A DNA stretch of 64,000 bases from Mesorhizobium sp. Pch-S (lineage in GTDB: Bacteria; Pseudomonadota; Alphaproteobacteria; Rhizobiales; Rhizobiaceae), in the NCBI RefSeq assembly GCF_004136315.1, contig NZ_CP029562.1:5975501-6039500 (forward strand), written 5' to 3'. The notes below the pieces were generated by a model. It was given only the letters and a program-made list of their open reading frames with translations, was not told the origin of the DNA and searched no databases. Within the stretch, counting starts at the first letter, position 1, and each line of letters starts with the position of its first letter. Both the position numbers and the translations under genes were made by a program. Positions 17,410 to 26,701 of this stretch are shown piece after piece.

Positions 17410-20044
17410 GACGAACCAGCGCCCGTCCGCGGCAACACGATCGATACGCGTGTGCCGGCGCCTTGTTCGCTGTCGATCAGGACCGAACCGCCATGCTGCT
17501 CCACGATGCGCTTGACCAGAGGCATCCCCAGTCCGACGCCAAACGCCTTTGTGCTGAACAGCGGTTCGAACACTCGCGCCACTGTTTCGCGCGACATGCC
17601 TGTACCGTTGTCAGCAACGCAGATGATGGCATTCTCACCCTCGCAGCGCGTAGAGACGACAATCGCCGCGTCATCCGCAGCGTGCCCTTCGCAGGCCTGG
17701 AGAGCATTGGCCAGAACATTCGAGAAAGCCTGCCGCAGCCGCTCACCATCGGCCGCTATCCTGCATCCGGCAGCAAGCTGGAGCTGTATTGGTCGCGTGG
17801 CATCCTGTTCGGCGACATGTTGAGCCACCCACCGGTCGATCAGGATTGGCGTCACGGTCAGGGCGTGCTTGCGCGAGAAGTCGAGCAGGTCCTCGATGAT
17901 CCTCACGCAGCGCCAGGCATTTCGCTGCAACCGTTGCAGTTCGGAGAGTACCGGCTCGTCAGCATTCTTCAGCGAACGAAGCAGAACGTCGGCTGATGTC
18001 ACCAAGGTACCCAAAGGATTGCGCAACTCATGGCTGACGGTTGCCGTGATCTGGCCGATGGCGGCAAGGCGTTCGTTGCTTGCCAGGTCACTCTGGGTCT
18101 GGCGCAGTTTTTCCAGTGACGCAACGAGGTCTCGTTCGGCAAGTTCGCGGCTCTCTTGCGACAGCACGATCCACCAGGCGCCGATGCCCAGCAGAGGCAG
18201 CAGAGCGAGGAAGACGCGCAGAAGCAGTTGGCCGCTTGCCAGATGGGGTTGTTCCGATCCCGGCTCGATCAATCGGTAGGTGAGAAGAAACACGCCGCCG
18301 GCGACCACCGCGAGGGCAAACAGCACCCCCGCCACCTTGAGCAGGCGCTGTCCCATTCGGGGAGCGATCTTGTCGCGCATATGCGGCAGCGCCCGGCCAA
18401 CATATCGCGTGCGCGAGGTCTCCAGCGCACCTCCCGGCGACTTGCATACATCGTGGCAATGCGAATCCAGACTGCAGCACAACGAGCAGATCGGCTGCTC
18501 GTAGAAAGTGCAGTGGACCATATCGGAGCCTTCATAGGTGACACCGCAGATGGCGCATAAATTGTTGTCCGGTGTCGTCGCGGGCAACTCGACGGGCTGG
18601 CGCGCCAGATAATACCGCCCCCTGGTCGCGACACCGATCGCCACGGCACCGCCAAGCGCGGTGACAAAAGCGATCGGTGCTGCATAGGCTTGTGCCATGA
18701 CGCCGAAAAAGCCGGAGAAACACAGAAAGGCGGCGAAAGACGCCATGGCCATCGAACCACAGCCGACGGGATTGAAATTGTAGAGATAGGCGCGCTTGAA
18801 TTCGGGGAAAGCGGGGCTGATCCCAAGCGGCTTGAGGATGGCGAGATCGGCGAAGATCGAGCCGATCCAGGCGGCGGCGATGATCGAGTAGACCGCCAGC
18901 ACAAGCTCGAGCGTCTGGAAGATGCCGAGCAGCATCAACAGCAGAGAGATCAGGATGTTGAATACCAGCCACACGACCCGGCCGGGGTGATAATGGGTGA
19001 CGCGCGAAAAGAAGTTGGACCAGGCCAACGAGCCGGCATAGGCGTTGGTGACGTTGATCTTGACCTGGGAAATCAGCACGAATGCCGCGGCAAGGGCGAG
19101 CACGACACGTGGGTCGGAGCTCACATACTCGTATGCCTTGATATACATGTGGATGGGTTCGAGCGCCGTTGACCGCGACAAGCCGGCCTGGATTGCGAGC
19201 ACTGCCAGCAAGCTGCCGCAGAGGATCTTGAACCCGCCGACGACGATCCAGCCCGGGCCGGCGGCAATCACGGCCGCCCACCAGCGGAAACGATTCTCGG
19301 GCGTCTTGTCAGGCAGAAAGCGCAGATAGTCGACCTGTTCGCCGATCTGGATGGACAGCGCGGACAGAACACCGACAGCGGAGCCGAATGCCAGGAATTG
19401 AACCCCTCGCCTGTCATGTCGCTGCCGACAAAAGCAGCCCATTGGTCGAGCGTATCGGGATGGGCAAACAGGATGTAGGCGAACGGTGCCAAATGCATGG
19501 CGATCCAGATCGGCTGCGACAGGAGTTGCAGCTTGCTGATCAGCGTCACGCCCATGAAGGTGATCGGGATGATGACAACGGAAGAAATGACATACCCAAG
19601 CACGAGCGGCACATCGGCAAACAGATTGAGCGCCTGCGCCATGATCACGCCTTCGAGGGCGAAAAAAATGAAGGTGAACGTCGCGTAGATCAGCGAGGTG
19701 ATCGTGGATCCTATGTAGCCAAAGCCGGCACCGCGCGTCAGCAGGTCCATGTCGATGTTGTAACGGCTGGAGTAATAGGCGATCGGGAGGCTTGTCGCGA
19801 AAACAAACAGGCAGGTCACCAGGATCGCGGGAAAGGCATTGGCGAAGCCGTAGCTGAGTGTGATAGCGCCGCCGATAGCCTCGAGGGCCAGGAACGAAAT
19901 CCCGCCCAGAGCGGTGTTGGCAATGACAAATGGCGACCATCGGCGAAACGACCGAGCCGCGTACCGGAGCGAATAATCTTCCAGCGTCTCGTTGGCGATC
20001 CAGGAATGGTAGGATCGCAAGGCTGGCAACTGCGGCGTTTCCAT
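17406..20044 (-). CDS. NCS1 permease-histidine kinase fusion (one apparent frameshift)
   Basis: Restoring one base gives about 879 aa. Residues 1-500 are a nucleobase:cation symporter-1-like permease with about 12 helices (ETLEDYSLRYAARSFRRWSP, IQIGEQVDYLRFLPD, NVTNAYAGSLAWSNFFSRVT). Next comes an eight-cysteine module (CAIC, HC, CSLCC, HC, VC; about 18443-18559), two more membrane helices, and a kinase with VSHELRNPLGTL, NVLANALQA, DNGTGMS and FGVGLGMPLVKR. No receiver is present. The frame changes near 19394-19402: the 5' part is read in one frame to about 19400 and the rest in the next, consistent with loss of one base in an AATTT/AATT run. ATG 20044 is used; GTG 20089 is also open. The stop overlaps the next kinase start. 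It probably senses an amide or base by transport or binding, like CbrA-type transporter-kinases. Confidence 0.8.
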
Positions 20045-20400
20045 CAAGTTCCGCACGCATGCGCGATGGCCCGATACAGCGATCGGCACATGAACCTGCT
20101 CCTCCCAAATCTGCTCCCGGTCAAATGATCACACAAAGGCGATTGCCAGACCAGCCCGCCGGAGCGTTGCCGTCAGGCGGAGGCAGTCCTGCAGCGGCGA
20201 AGCCGTGGCACATTCGATTCTGCCTGACGCGTCCAGCGCCGCCTCGCCGTTAAGCGTCCGATCGAACTTTGTCGCTGTCGCATTCCTCGCCTCCAGCGGG
20301 GTTCCTTCCTTCCAATTGCCCTCAGGTGACGAAGCATTAACCAATCTTCTTCATGGTTGACCTCGTTCCAACACAGCGTCCTCGTTGCCGGGTGTCATCC
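20045..20400. other. intergenic region upstream of the permease-kinase operon
   Basis: A 356-bp region between divergent genes. A TTG-started minus-strand frame at 20129-20344 (71 codons) has no usable ribosome-binding site and no recognisable protein, so I do not call it. Promoters for the kinase operon and for the secreted protein at 20401 should lie here, but none could be fixed by eye. Confidence 0.4.
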
Positions 20401-20958
20401 ATGAAAAGAGTGTTCCTGTCCGCCGCCATGCCTTTTGCGCTCGCGGCTGCCGCCTCGGTCGTGGCAGGTAGCTCGGCATTCGGCGCCGATCGTGACAAGC
20501 AGTTTTTCCAATCGGTCGAGGGACAGTGGATCGGGCCAGGCGAAATCGTCGCCGGCAAGTACAAGGGAACCAAGTTCAACTGCAATTTCAAAGGGTCCAC
20601 GCCGGAAGGCAGCAAGGTCGGCATGACGCTGGATGGTGATTGTCGCGTCGGCGTCTTTTCACAGAAGATGGGAGCAACCATCGAGCGCAAGGGACGCGAC
20701 GGCTACAAGGGCTCCTTCATGGGCGGTTCCTCTGGCGCGGGACTGGATATCATCTCGGGAAATGTCGTCGACAACCGGAAGGTTGTCTTCGCGATCAACC
20801 GCAATCAGCTGCGCGGTGTCATGCAGGCGCGTATCCCCAACGACAATTCGATGATCGTCACCGTATCGGTGAAGGTCGACGAGCAGATGGTTCCGGTGAT
20901 CGGCATGAACCTGAAGCGTGTCGACGACGTGGCCGTGGGGGCCATTGCTCGGAACTGA
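20401..20958 (+). CDS. secreted protein, unknown function
   Basis: From ATG 20401 this is 185 aa with a clear Sec signal peptide (MKRVFLSAAMPFALAAAASV, ending at SSAFGA-DRD). The mature part begins DKQFFQSVEGQWIGPGEIVA and is rich in beta-type, glycine-containing segments (KYKGTKFNCNFKG, DGDCRVGVFSQ) with two cysteines that may pair. It looks like a periplasmic beta-barrel-like protein of a kind common in rhizobia, without known activity. The frame is open back to 20353, but the signal peptide fixes the start. A terminator hairpin follows 24 bp after the stop. Confidence 0.7.
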   Translation: MKRVFLSAAMPFALAAAASVVAGSSAFGADRDKQFFQSVEGQWIGPGEIVAGKYKGTKFNCNFKGSTPEGSKVGMTLDGDCRVGVFSQKMGATIERKGRDGYKGSFMGGSSGAGLDIISGNVVDNRKVVFAINRNQLRGVMQARIPNDNSMIVTVSVKVDEQMVPVIGMNLKRVDDVAVGAIARN

Positions 20959-20981
20959 CACGCGATACCTTCCAGAAAAAC

Positions 20982-21006
20982 AAACGGCGGCCACGGGCCG
21001 CCGTTT
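20982..21006. terminator. bidirectional hairpin terminator
   Basis: AAACGGCGGCC and GGCCGCCGTTT form 11-bp perfect arms with a 3-bp loop between two convergent genes. A-rich sequence before the stem and TTT after it give short U-tracts in both directions. Confidence 0.75.
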
Positions 21007-21046
21007 CAATATGCGCGAGGCCTCTGCCTCGCATGGAAGCGGGCAA

Positions 21047-21316
21047 TCAGCCCTTCTTCACTTCAGCGATGATCTCGTCATAGGCCTTGCAGGCATCGGC
21101 CTGGTTGTTCGAGCCCGAATATTTGGTGGCGATTTCCTGAACCTTGGCAGCCCATTCCGTAGCCTTGGCCGGGTTCTTGGTCACAGCTTCCTGAACCGCG
21201 GTCGTCAGTTCCTGGGTCTTCTTGCCGATGACCTCTGCGGTGCATTCAGGCGCCTTCGAGCAGGCCGAAAGACCGAGCGCCGCCACGCCGACAACAGTCA
21301 GCACAATCTTCTTCAT
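21047..21316 (-). CDS. small lipoprotein with alpha-helical body
   Basis: An 89-aa protein. MKKIVLTVVGVAALGLSACS is a lipoprotein signal with lipobox LSAC, so Cys19 should be lipidated. The mature part is helical and charged, with two further cysteines (PECTAE and DACKAYDE) that could form a disulfide, and ends in EVKKG. ATG 21316 has GAGAGGATTACC upstream. No family name is recognised. It shares a hairpin terminator with the convergent secreted-protein gene. Confidence 0.72.
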   Translation of the reverse strand: MKKIVLTVVGVAALGLSACSKAPECTAEVIGKKTQELTTAVQEAVTKNPAKATEWAAKVQEIATKYSGSNNQADACKAYDEIIAEVKKG

Positions 21317-21573
21317 GGTAATCCTCTCTCCATAGTGGCGGCGATCCCGTCCGCCCGCGTTTGTGGCCCCAGCCTCGCCGTCCATAGCGCGCCATTGCTG
21401 CCTACTGCAACTCACCAACGTACAGCTATTGGAAATATTGGATTTACCAGCTTTGAGGCACTCATTAGCGAGGCCTGAAACACGGTGATTCGGGGCTGTT
21501 CGTCGCGAGACGAACCTCCTATCCTGATCCGGGGGCTCCTCCCTCCAGCGATGCGGCGAGAACAGGTAGAGCG

Positions 21574-23403
21574 ATGGCGGTTGAGGCTTCAAACAGCGAA
21601 CTGGTGAATGTGGTCGCGCTTCTCGGCGCCGGCGTCATCGCCGTGCCGATATTCAAGCGCGCCGGCCTCGGCTCGATTCTCGGCTATCTGGCTGCGGGCC
21701 TGGCAATCGGTCCGTTCGGCCTGGGTATCTTTTCCGACCCCGCCGCAATCCTGCATGTGGCGGAGCTTGGCGTGGTGATGTTCCTGTTCATCATAGGCCT
21801 CGAAATGCAGCCGTCCCGACTATGGGGTCTGCGTCGCGACATCTTCGGGCTCGGCGCGCTGCAGGTCGGCTTGTGCGCCCTGTTGCTGACGGCATGCGGA
21901 CTTGCTGGCGGCTTTCCGGTCGCCCAGGCTTTTGTCGCTGGCGCCGGCTTTGTGCTGACATCGACGGCCATCGTCATGCAACTGCTCGAGGAACAGGGCG
22001 AGATCGCCACGCCGAAAGGCCAGCGCATGGTCTCGATCCTGCTGCTCGAGGATCTGGCCATCGTGCCGCTCCTGGCCCTGGTGGCGTTCCTGGCACCCGG
22101 TGGCGCCGACACCACCTTGCAGCAGCGTTTCACCGAGATCGGTATCGGCATTGCGGCCATAGTCGGCCTGGTGGTTGCCGGCCGTTATCTGCTCAACCCG
22201 TTGTTTCGGGTCCTGGCGGATGCACGCGCCCGCGAGGTGATGACAGCCGCGGCGCTGCTGGTCGTACTGGGATCGGCGCTCGCCATGCAGATGAGTGGCC
22301 TTTCCATGGCGATGGGAGCCTTCCTCGCCGGCGTGCTTCTGTCGGAGTCAACCTTCCGACACCAGCTCGAGGCCGATATCGAGCCGTTTCGCGGCGTCCT
22401 GCTCGGTCTGTTCTTTCTCGCTGTCGGCATGTCGCTCAACCTCGCCGTCGTGGCCGAGAACTGGCAGCTGGTCGCGATCTACGTCGTTGCCTACATGGTG
22501 GCCAAGGCGCTTGGCATCTATGGGGTAGCGCGCCTTCTGAAGGCATCGAACCGAGAAGCGATCGAACGTGCCGCGGTCATGGCGCAAGGCGGCGAATTCG
22601 CCTTCGTGCTTTATTCCTCGGCCACGCAAGCCGGCATCATCGACGGCCGGGCAAACGCCATTCTCACCGCCATCATCATCATCTCGATGGTGCTGACACC
22701 TTTGGTGATCATAGCCCTCCGCTACCTGTATCCACCGCGCGACGAGCCCTCGCTTGACGGCGTCGATGTCGCGGAAGGCCTGTCCGGTTCAGTGCTGATC
22801 ATCGGCTTTGGCCGTTTCGGCCAGATCGCCAGCCAGCCGCTCATCCTGCGTGGCGTCGACGTTTCGATCATCGACAACGACGTCGAGATGATCCAGGCCG
22901 CCGCGAATTTCGGCTTCAAGGTCTATTACGGCGACGGCACGAGGCTGGATATCCTGCACGCCGCGGGTGCCGGGCGCGCCCGCGCGGTGCTTATCTGCGT
23001 CGACAAGCCAGAAGTCGCTGTGCGCATCGCGGAGTTGGTGAAGGCCGAGTTCCCGCTGGTGACGGTGTTCGCCCGAGCCTACGATCGCGGCACGTCGCTG
23101 CAACTGGTCAAGGCCGGTGTCGACTATCAGCTGCGCGAAACCTTCGAATCGGCATTGGTCTTCGGCGGTTCAACACTAGAGGCGCTGGGCGAAGACCCGG
23201 ACGAAGTCGCGGAGATCATTGAGGAAGTCCGCCAGCGCGATTCTGCACGGTTCGACCTGCAGCTCACCGGCGATATCCGCGATGGTCGCAACTTCCTGAA
23301 GGGAAATCTCGCAACGCCGGCTCCCGCACCAGTGACGCAACCGCGTCGCCCGGCGCAGGCGCTCAGCGAGGAAACCGCCGAAGTGTTGAAAAACGCGACC
23401 TGA
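21574..23403 (+). CDS. Kef-type monovalent cation:proton antiporter (CPA2 family)
   Basis: A 609-aa protein. About 12 membrane helices fill residues 1-385 (PIFKRAGLGSILGYLAAGLA, VMFLFIIGLEMQPSRLW, LGLFFLAVGMSLNLAVV). A cytoplasmic RCK/TrkA-N domain follows, with the NAD-binding loop VLIIGFGRFGQIASQPL and the acidic end of strand two in DNDVEMIQ. The C terminus is a short variable tail. Members exchange K+ (or Na+) for protons and are gated by nucleotide or glutathione adducts through the RCK domain. It resembles KefB/KefC; no KefF/KefG-type oxidoreductase gene is adjacent, so glutathione gating is uncertain. Confidence 0.9.
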   Translation: MAVEASNSELVNVVALLGAGVIAVPIFKRAGLGSILGYLAAGLAIGPFGLGIFSDPAAILHVAELGVVMFLFIIGLEMQPSRLWGLRRDIFGLGALQVGLCALLLTACGLAGGFPVAQAFVAGAGFVLTSTAIVMQLLEEQGEIATPKGQRMVSILLLEDLAIVPLLALVAFLAPGGADTTLQQRFTEIGIGIAAIVGLVVAGRYLLNPLFRVLADARAREVMTAAALLVVLGSALAMQMSGLSMAMGAFLAGVLLSESTFRHQLEADIEPFRGVLLGLFFLAVGMSLNLAVVAENWQLVAIYVVAYMVAKALGIYGVARLLKASNREAIERAAVMAQGGEFAFVLYSSATQAGIIDGRANAILTAIIIISMVLTPLVIIALRYLYPPRDEPSLDGVDVAEGLSGSVLIIGFGRFGQIASQPLILRGVDVSIIDNDVEMIQAAANFGFKVYYGDGTRLDILHAAGAGRARAVLICVDKPEVAVRIAELVKAEFPLVTVFARAYDRGTSLQLVKAGVDYQLRETFESALVFGGSTLEALGEDPDEVAEIIEEVRQRDSARFDLQLTGDIRDGRNFLKGNLATPAPAPVTQPRRPAQALSEETAEVLKNAT

Positions 23404-23464
23404 CCGGCTTAAACGAATTCGAGAAACTGCGTTCAACTCTTTGATAAAAAGGAAAATAATAGAC

Positions 23465-24007
23465 ATGGTAGATGAACGCGCACTCGATGTGACGACCTTC
23501 TGGCGCAACGCCGGAACGGATGCGTGGTTCACGAAGGATGCGGCCTTCGACACCGAGTTCAGGACTCGTTTCCTGGATTTGCATCACGCAGCGGCGCGGC
23601 GGGAACTGGATGGCTGGATCGACCATCCCGAGAGCGCCCTCGCACTGATGATCCTGCTCGACCAATTCCCGCGCAACTGCTTCCGCGGCACCGCGCATAT
23701 GTTCGCCACCGATCCGCTGGCTCGCCATTTTGCTGCCAAGGCGGTAGCTGCGGGGCACGATCTGGCACTCGACGTCGCAGTCCGGGTCTTTCTCTACCTG
23801 CCCTTCGAACATTCCGAGAGCCTTGAAGACCAGCAGCGCAGCGTCGAACTGACCGAAGCGAACGCGCCGGACTATCTGAGCTATGCAGTCGAACACCTTG
23901 AGATCATCGAGCGTTTCGGCCGCTTCCCACATCGCAATCCGCCGCTCGGCCGCGAGACCACCGTGCAGGAAAAGGCGTTTCTCGATGGTGGCGGCTTCTC
24001 GGGCTAA
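23465..24007 (+). CDS. DUF924 family protein
   Basis: A 180-aa helical protein with the DUF924 blocks VTTFWRNAGTDAWFTKDAAF, ALALMILLDQFPRNCFRGTA, FVYLPFEHSE-like (VFLYLPFEHSESLEDQQRSV) and IIERFGRFPHRN. The family has a TPR-like all-alpha fold and no known activity. ATG 23465 is selected because AAGGAAA lies upstream and it matches the usual family start, although the frame is open 8 codons farther. It lies 60 bp after the antiporter gene and may be co-transcribed. Confidence 0.85.
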   Translation: MVDERALDVTTFWRNAGTDAWFTKDAAFDTEFRTRFLDLHHAAARRELDGWIDHPESALALMILLDQFPRNCFRGTAHMFATDPLARHFAAKAVAAGHDLALDVAVRVFLYLPFEHSESLEDQQRSVELTEANAPDYLSYAVEHLEIIERFGRFPHRNPPLGRETTVQEKAFLDGGGFSG

Positions 24008-24030
24008 AGCAATGTCGCGGGTTGGCCGGA

Positions 24031-24543
24031 TCAGGCCGACCACCATTCACGGCCGGAACGCAACCGCTCGATGCCGGTGATGTCCATCGCCGCAAGGCGC
24101 TCCGACACGGTCTTGCCAGCCAGAACCAGTTCCGGTGCAATTTCCGCCAGCGGCACCATGACGAAGGCACGCTCCAGCATGCGTGGATGCGGGACCGCCA
24201 GCTCGGTTTCATGGATGGCACGGTTACCGAAGACGAGGATGTCGATGTCGATCAGGCGTGGCCCCCAACGCTCCTCGCGTACCCGCTTCAACCTGCGTTC
24301 GGTTTCCAGGCACAACTCCAGGAGCACATGCGGCGTCAGCTCGGTGGTCAGTTCCGCGGCAATGTTCAGGAAATCGGGCTGGTCGGTCTTTCCCCAGGGC
24401 GGCGTACGATAGAGCGAGGAGACCGCGACGACACGCGTCGCGGCATCGTCGTCCAACATACGCAGGGCTGCGGCGATGGACTGGGCCGGATCGCCGAGAT
24501 TGCCGCCAAGGCTGAGAAAAACGGTGTTATTGCGGCCAGACAA
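24031..24543 (-). CDS. folK: 2-amino-4-hydroxy-6-hydroxymethyldihydropteridine pyrophosphokinase
   Basis: A 170-aa HPPK. TVFLSLGGNLGDPAQSI at the N terminus, VSSLYRTPPWGKTDQPDFLN, and the signature ERWGPRLIDIDILVFG with the metal-binding Asp pair are all present, followed by VPHPRMLERAFVMVPL. It pyrophosphorylates the pterin before FolP joins it to p-aminobenzoate. The TTG at 24543 is the likely start, 17 bp inside the end of folB with GAGG six bases upstream. It is the last gene of folP-folB-folK. Confidence 0.92.
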   Translation of the reverse strand: MSGRNNTVFLSLGGNLGDPAQSIAAALRMLDDDAATRVVAVSSLYRTPPWGKTDQPDFLNIAAELTTELTPHVLLELCLETERRLKRVREERWGPRLIDIDILVFGNRAIHETELAVPHPRMLERAFVMVPLAEIAPELVLAGKTVSERLAAMDITGIERLRSGREWWSA

Positions 24544-24886
24544 CGGTGACCTCGACGTGATCGAGCACGCCGGGCACCGGCGCATTGGGCTTGCGGACGG
24601 TGATTTCGGCCGTCTTGATCTGCGGGAAACGCCGGGTCAGCGCCTTGGCGACATCAAGTGCCAGGGCCTCGATGAGAAAACGCCGCTCGCCGGTGATGAT
24701 CTTCTCGATAACGGTGAACGCAACGCCATAGTCGACAGTGCTGTCGATGGCATCCTCGTCCAGTTCCTTGGCCGGATCGACGGTCAGCACCGCATCGACA
24801 TAGAAGCGCTGGCCAAGCCGCTCTTCCTCGTCATGCACGCCGTGCCTGGCAAAGAAGGCGCAGTTCTTCATCCGGATGACGTACAT
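24527..24886 (-). CDS. folB: dihydroneopterin aldolase
   Basis: A 119-aa protein of normal FolB length. FARHGVHDEEERLGQRFYVD contains the usual GVxxEE block with the substrate-binding Glu, followed by STVDYGVAF with the conserved Tyr, and KPNAPVPG with the catalytic Lys at the C-terminal part. It converts dihydroneopterin to the hydroxymethylpterin used by FolK. Its ATG overlaps the folP stop (TAATG) and its end overlaps folK, so the three genes are tightly coupled. Confidence 0.92.
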   Translation of the reverse strand: MYVIRMKNCAFFARHGVHDEEERLGQRFYVDAVLTVDPAKELDEDAIDSTVDYGVAFTVIEKIITGERRFLIEALALDVAKALTRRFPQIKTAEITVRKPNAPVPGVLDHVEVTVVWPQ

Positions 24887-25737
24887 TATCTAGGTTCCTG
24901 CGAGGTGTTGCTGCGAGCCAGCATAGCATCCGTCATGGCGAGAGCGTCCACGTTGATTGCGACATCGTGGACGCGAAACAGATCGGCACCCTTCAGCCTC
25001 AGGATGACGCTGGTGGCTGCAGTGCCGGCCGCCCGATCCGAGGCATCCTTGCCGGTGACGGTGCCTACAAAACGCTTGCGGGACGTGCCGACGATGAGCG
25101 GAAAACCGAGACCAGCCAATTCTCCGAAACGCACCATCAGATCGAGGTTTTCGCCGGCCGTTTCCTTGTTGAAACCGAAGCCGGGGTCGAGCACGATCTG
25201 GCCGTCGCCGATGCCGGCTTTCCGTGCAATTTCGAGCGATTCCCCAAGGAAGAGGCGCTGATCTGCGATGACATCGGTCAATTTCTCGCGCCCCCGACCG
25301 GTATGCATGATGACAACGCCAGCTCGGGCCCTCGAAACCTCATTGGCGATTTCAGGATCCTTCTGTAACCCACAGACATCATTGACAATATGAGCACCAG
25401 CTTCAATTGCCAGGCGCGCCGTTTCGGCGCGGTAGGTGTCAATGGAGATCAACGCGTCGCCGCGCCTTGCCAGTTGCTCTATCACCGGCAGCACGCGTTG
25501 CTGTTCCTGCTGCGCCGTAACGGCCGCAGCCCCCGGCCGGGTCGATTCACCACCAACATCGATGATGGCAGCTCCCTCCCCAACCATGCGGCCAGCCTGC
25601 TCGACCGCCAGTTGCAGTGCGTCAAACCGGCCGCCATCCGAGAATGAATCCGGGGTAACGTTGAGGATGCCCATGACGACGGACTTCTCGCCGAGGTCGA
25701 GATGGCGTCCGTGCGCCAATTGCCACCGTCTGTTCAT
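24886..25737 (-). CDS. folP: dihydropteroate synthase
   Basis: A 283-aa enzyme. VMGILNVTPDSFSDGG is the pterin-binding signature, followed by IIDVGGESTRPGA, ISIDTYRAETARLA, IVNDVCGLQKD, VLDPGFGFNKE and VGTSRKRFVG, the last with the conserved Ser-Arg-Lys loop. It condenses the pterin pyrophosphate with p-aminobenzoate and is the sulfonamide target. ATG 25737 is used, with GGCGGG upstream; the open frame to 26322 overlaps the divergent DUF922 gene and is not protein-like. It heads the folP-folB-folK operon. Confidence 0.93.
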   Translation of the reverse strand: MNRRWQLAHGRHLDLGEKSVVMGILNVTPDSFSDGGRFDALQLAVEQAGRMVGEGAAIIDVGGESTRPGAAAVTAQQEQQRVLPVIEQLARRGDALISIDTYRAETARLAIEAGAHIVNDVCGLQKDPEIANEVSRARAGVVIMHTGRGREKLTDVIADQRLFLGESLEIARKAGIGDGQIVLDPGFGFNKETAGENLDLMVRFGELAGLGFPLIVGTSRKRFVGTVTGKDASDRAAGTAATSVILRLKGADLFRVHDVAINVDALAMTDAMLARSNTSQEPR

Positions 25738-25821
25738 CTTTGCCCGCCAAGCTGCGCTGGCGATACGTATTTCGTTGCGCCGGCAACGGCCGTAACGCAA
25801 GGTGGGGCAAGAGGCAATAAA

Positions 25822-26436
25822 ATGAATCGTACCCTGCTGACCGCATTGCTCGTCCTTTTCGCCGTTTCCACGGCCGATGCGGCGAATCTCGTCAAGACCT
25901 ACAGTTATTTTTCGATCGGTGGACGCTCCCTCGAGCAGATTCAGGCGGAGCTGTCGAAACGTGGGCCATCTGTGAAATCCACCGGCATGCGCCATCCCGG
26001 CGCCACCCGCATGGCCTTCACCAGCCGCATCGGGTACGCCGACGCACCGGATTCGTGCCGCATTGTCTCGGCCGTCGTGACGGTAAAGACCCATGTCATC
26101 CTGCCCAGATGGAAGCCGAACGGCAAGGTAGGCCCGGATGTGCGGCTGTTCTGGAACACGCTCGCGGCCGACATAAAGCGGCATGAGGACCGCCACGTCG
26201 AAATCGCCAAGGACTACGGAAAACGCCTCGAAAGCTCCCTGAAAGGTATTGGCAAGGAGGCCAACTGCAAGATCGCTGCCGCGAAAGCCCGTGAGGTGAC
26301 GGCAAAGATCCTCAGCCAACATGATCAGGCGCAGGTTGAATTCGACCGGGTCGAAATGGTCAATTTCGAAAGCCGTATCATCCGGCTGATGCGTTACCGT
26401 ATCCAGCAGATCGAGGCAGGTCGTTTACCTGGCTGA
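25822..26436 (+). CDS. DUF922 family secreted putative metallopeptidase
   Basis: A 204-aa protein with a Sec signal peptide (MNRTLLTALLVLFAVSTADA). KTYSYFSIGGRSLEQIQAEL and CRIVSAVVTVKTHVILPRW lead to IKRHEDRHVEIAKDYGKRLE. That segment holds HEDRH, an HExxH zinc-protease-type motif, and is the hallmark of DUF922. Two later cysteine/Arg-containing helices complete it. Periplasmic peptidase activity is predicted for the family but not proven. ATG 25822 has GAGG 7 bp upstream. It diverges from folP with only 84 bp between starts. Confidence 0.8.
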   Translation: MNRTLLTALLVLFAVSTADAANLVKTYSYFSIGGRSLEQIQAELSKRGPSVKSTGMRHPGATRMAFTSRIGYADAPDSCRIVSAVVTVKTHVILPRWKPNGKVGPDVRLFWNTLAADIKRHEDRHVEIAKDYGKRLESSLKGIGKEANCKIAAAKAREVTAKILSQHDQAQVEFDRVEMVNFESRIIRLMRYRIQQIEAGRLPG

Positions 26437-26701
26437 GTCATAGCCCGGGATTTTATCGGATTTTGTGAAACAGGATCAACGGAAGCAAGCCGTTGGTCCT
26501 TGAGACTCGCGCGCTATATAGGGAACGAGATTGCCGACGGGAGCACATTCGTTCCGTCCGGAGACAAGAAATTGCAGCCGTCTGTCGAAATGCGCACAGC
26601 CGGTGCGACATAGGTTCGGCCAATACAACTCTTGACCAGCACGGGCGAACAAAGCCGCCGCATACCCGGGCACTGCCGGGTTTGCCACGGCAGACAGGTG
26701 A

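Noticed and set aside
16408..17823. 471-codon plus-strand frame opposite the two kinases
   Set aside because: Shadow of the receiver-kinase and permease-kinase genes, whose motifs are intact on the minus strand.
20129..20344. 71-codon minus-strand frame upstream of the permease-kinase
   Set aside because: Some residues recall a STAS-like end, but it starts at a TTG without a ribosome-binding site and no homologous motif is convincing.
26514..26519. TATATA box before the MFS exporter as a promoter
   Set aside because: The TTGAGA candidate -35 is only 9 bp away, so spacing is wrong.
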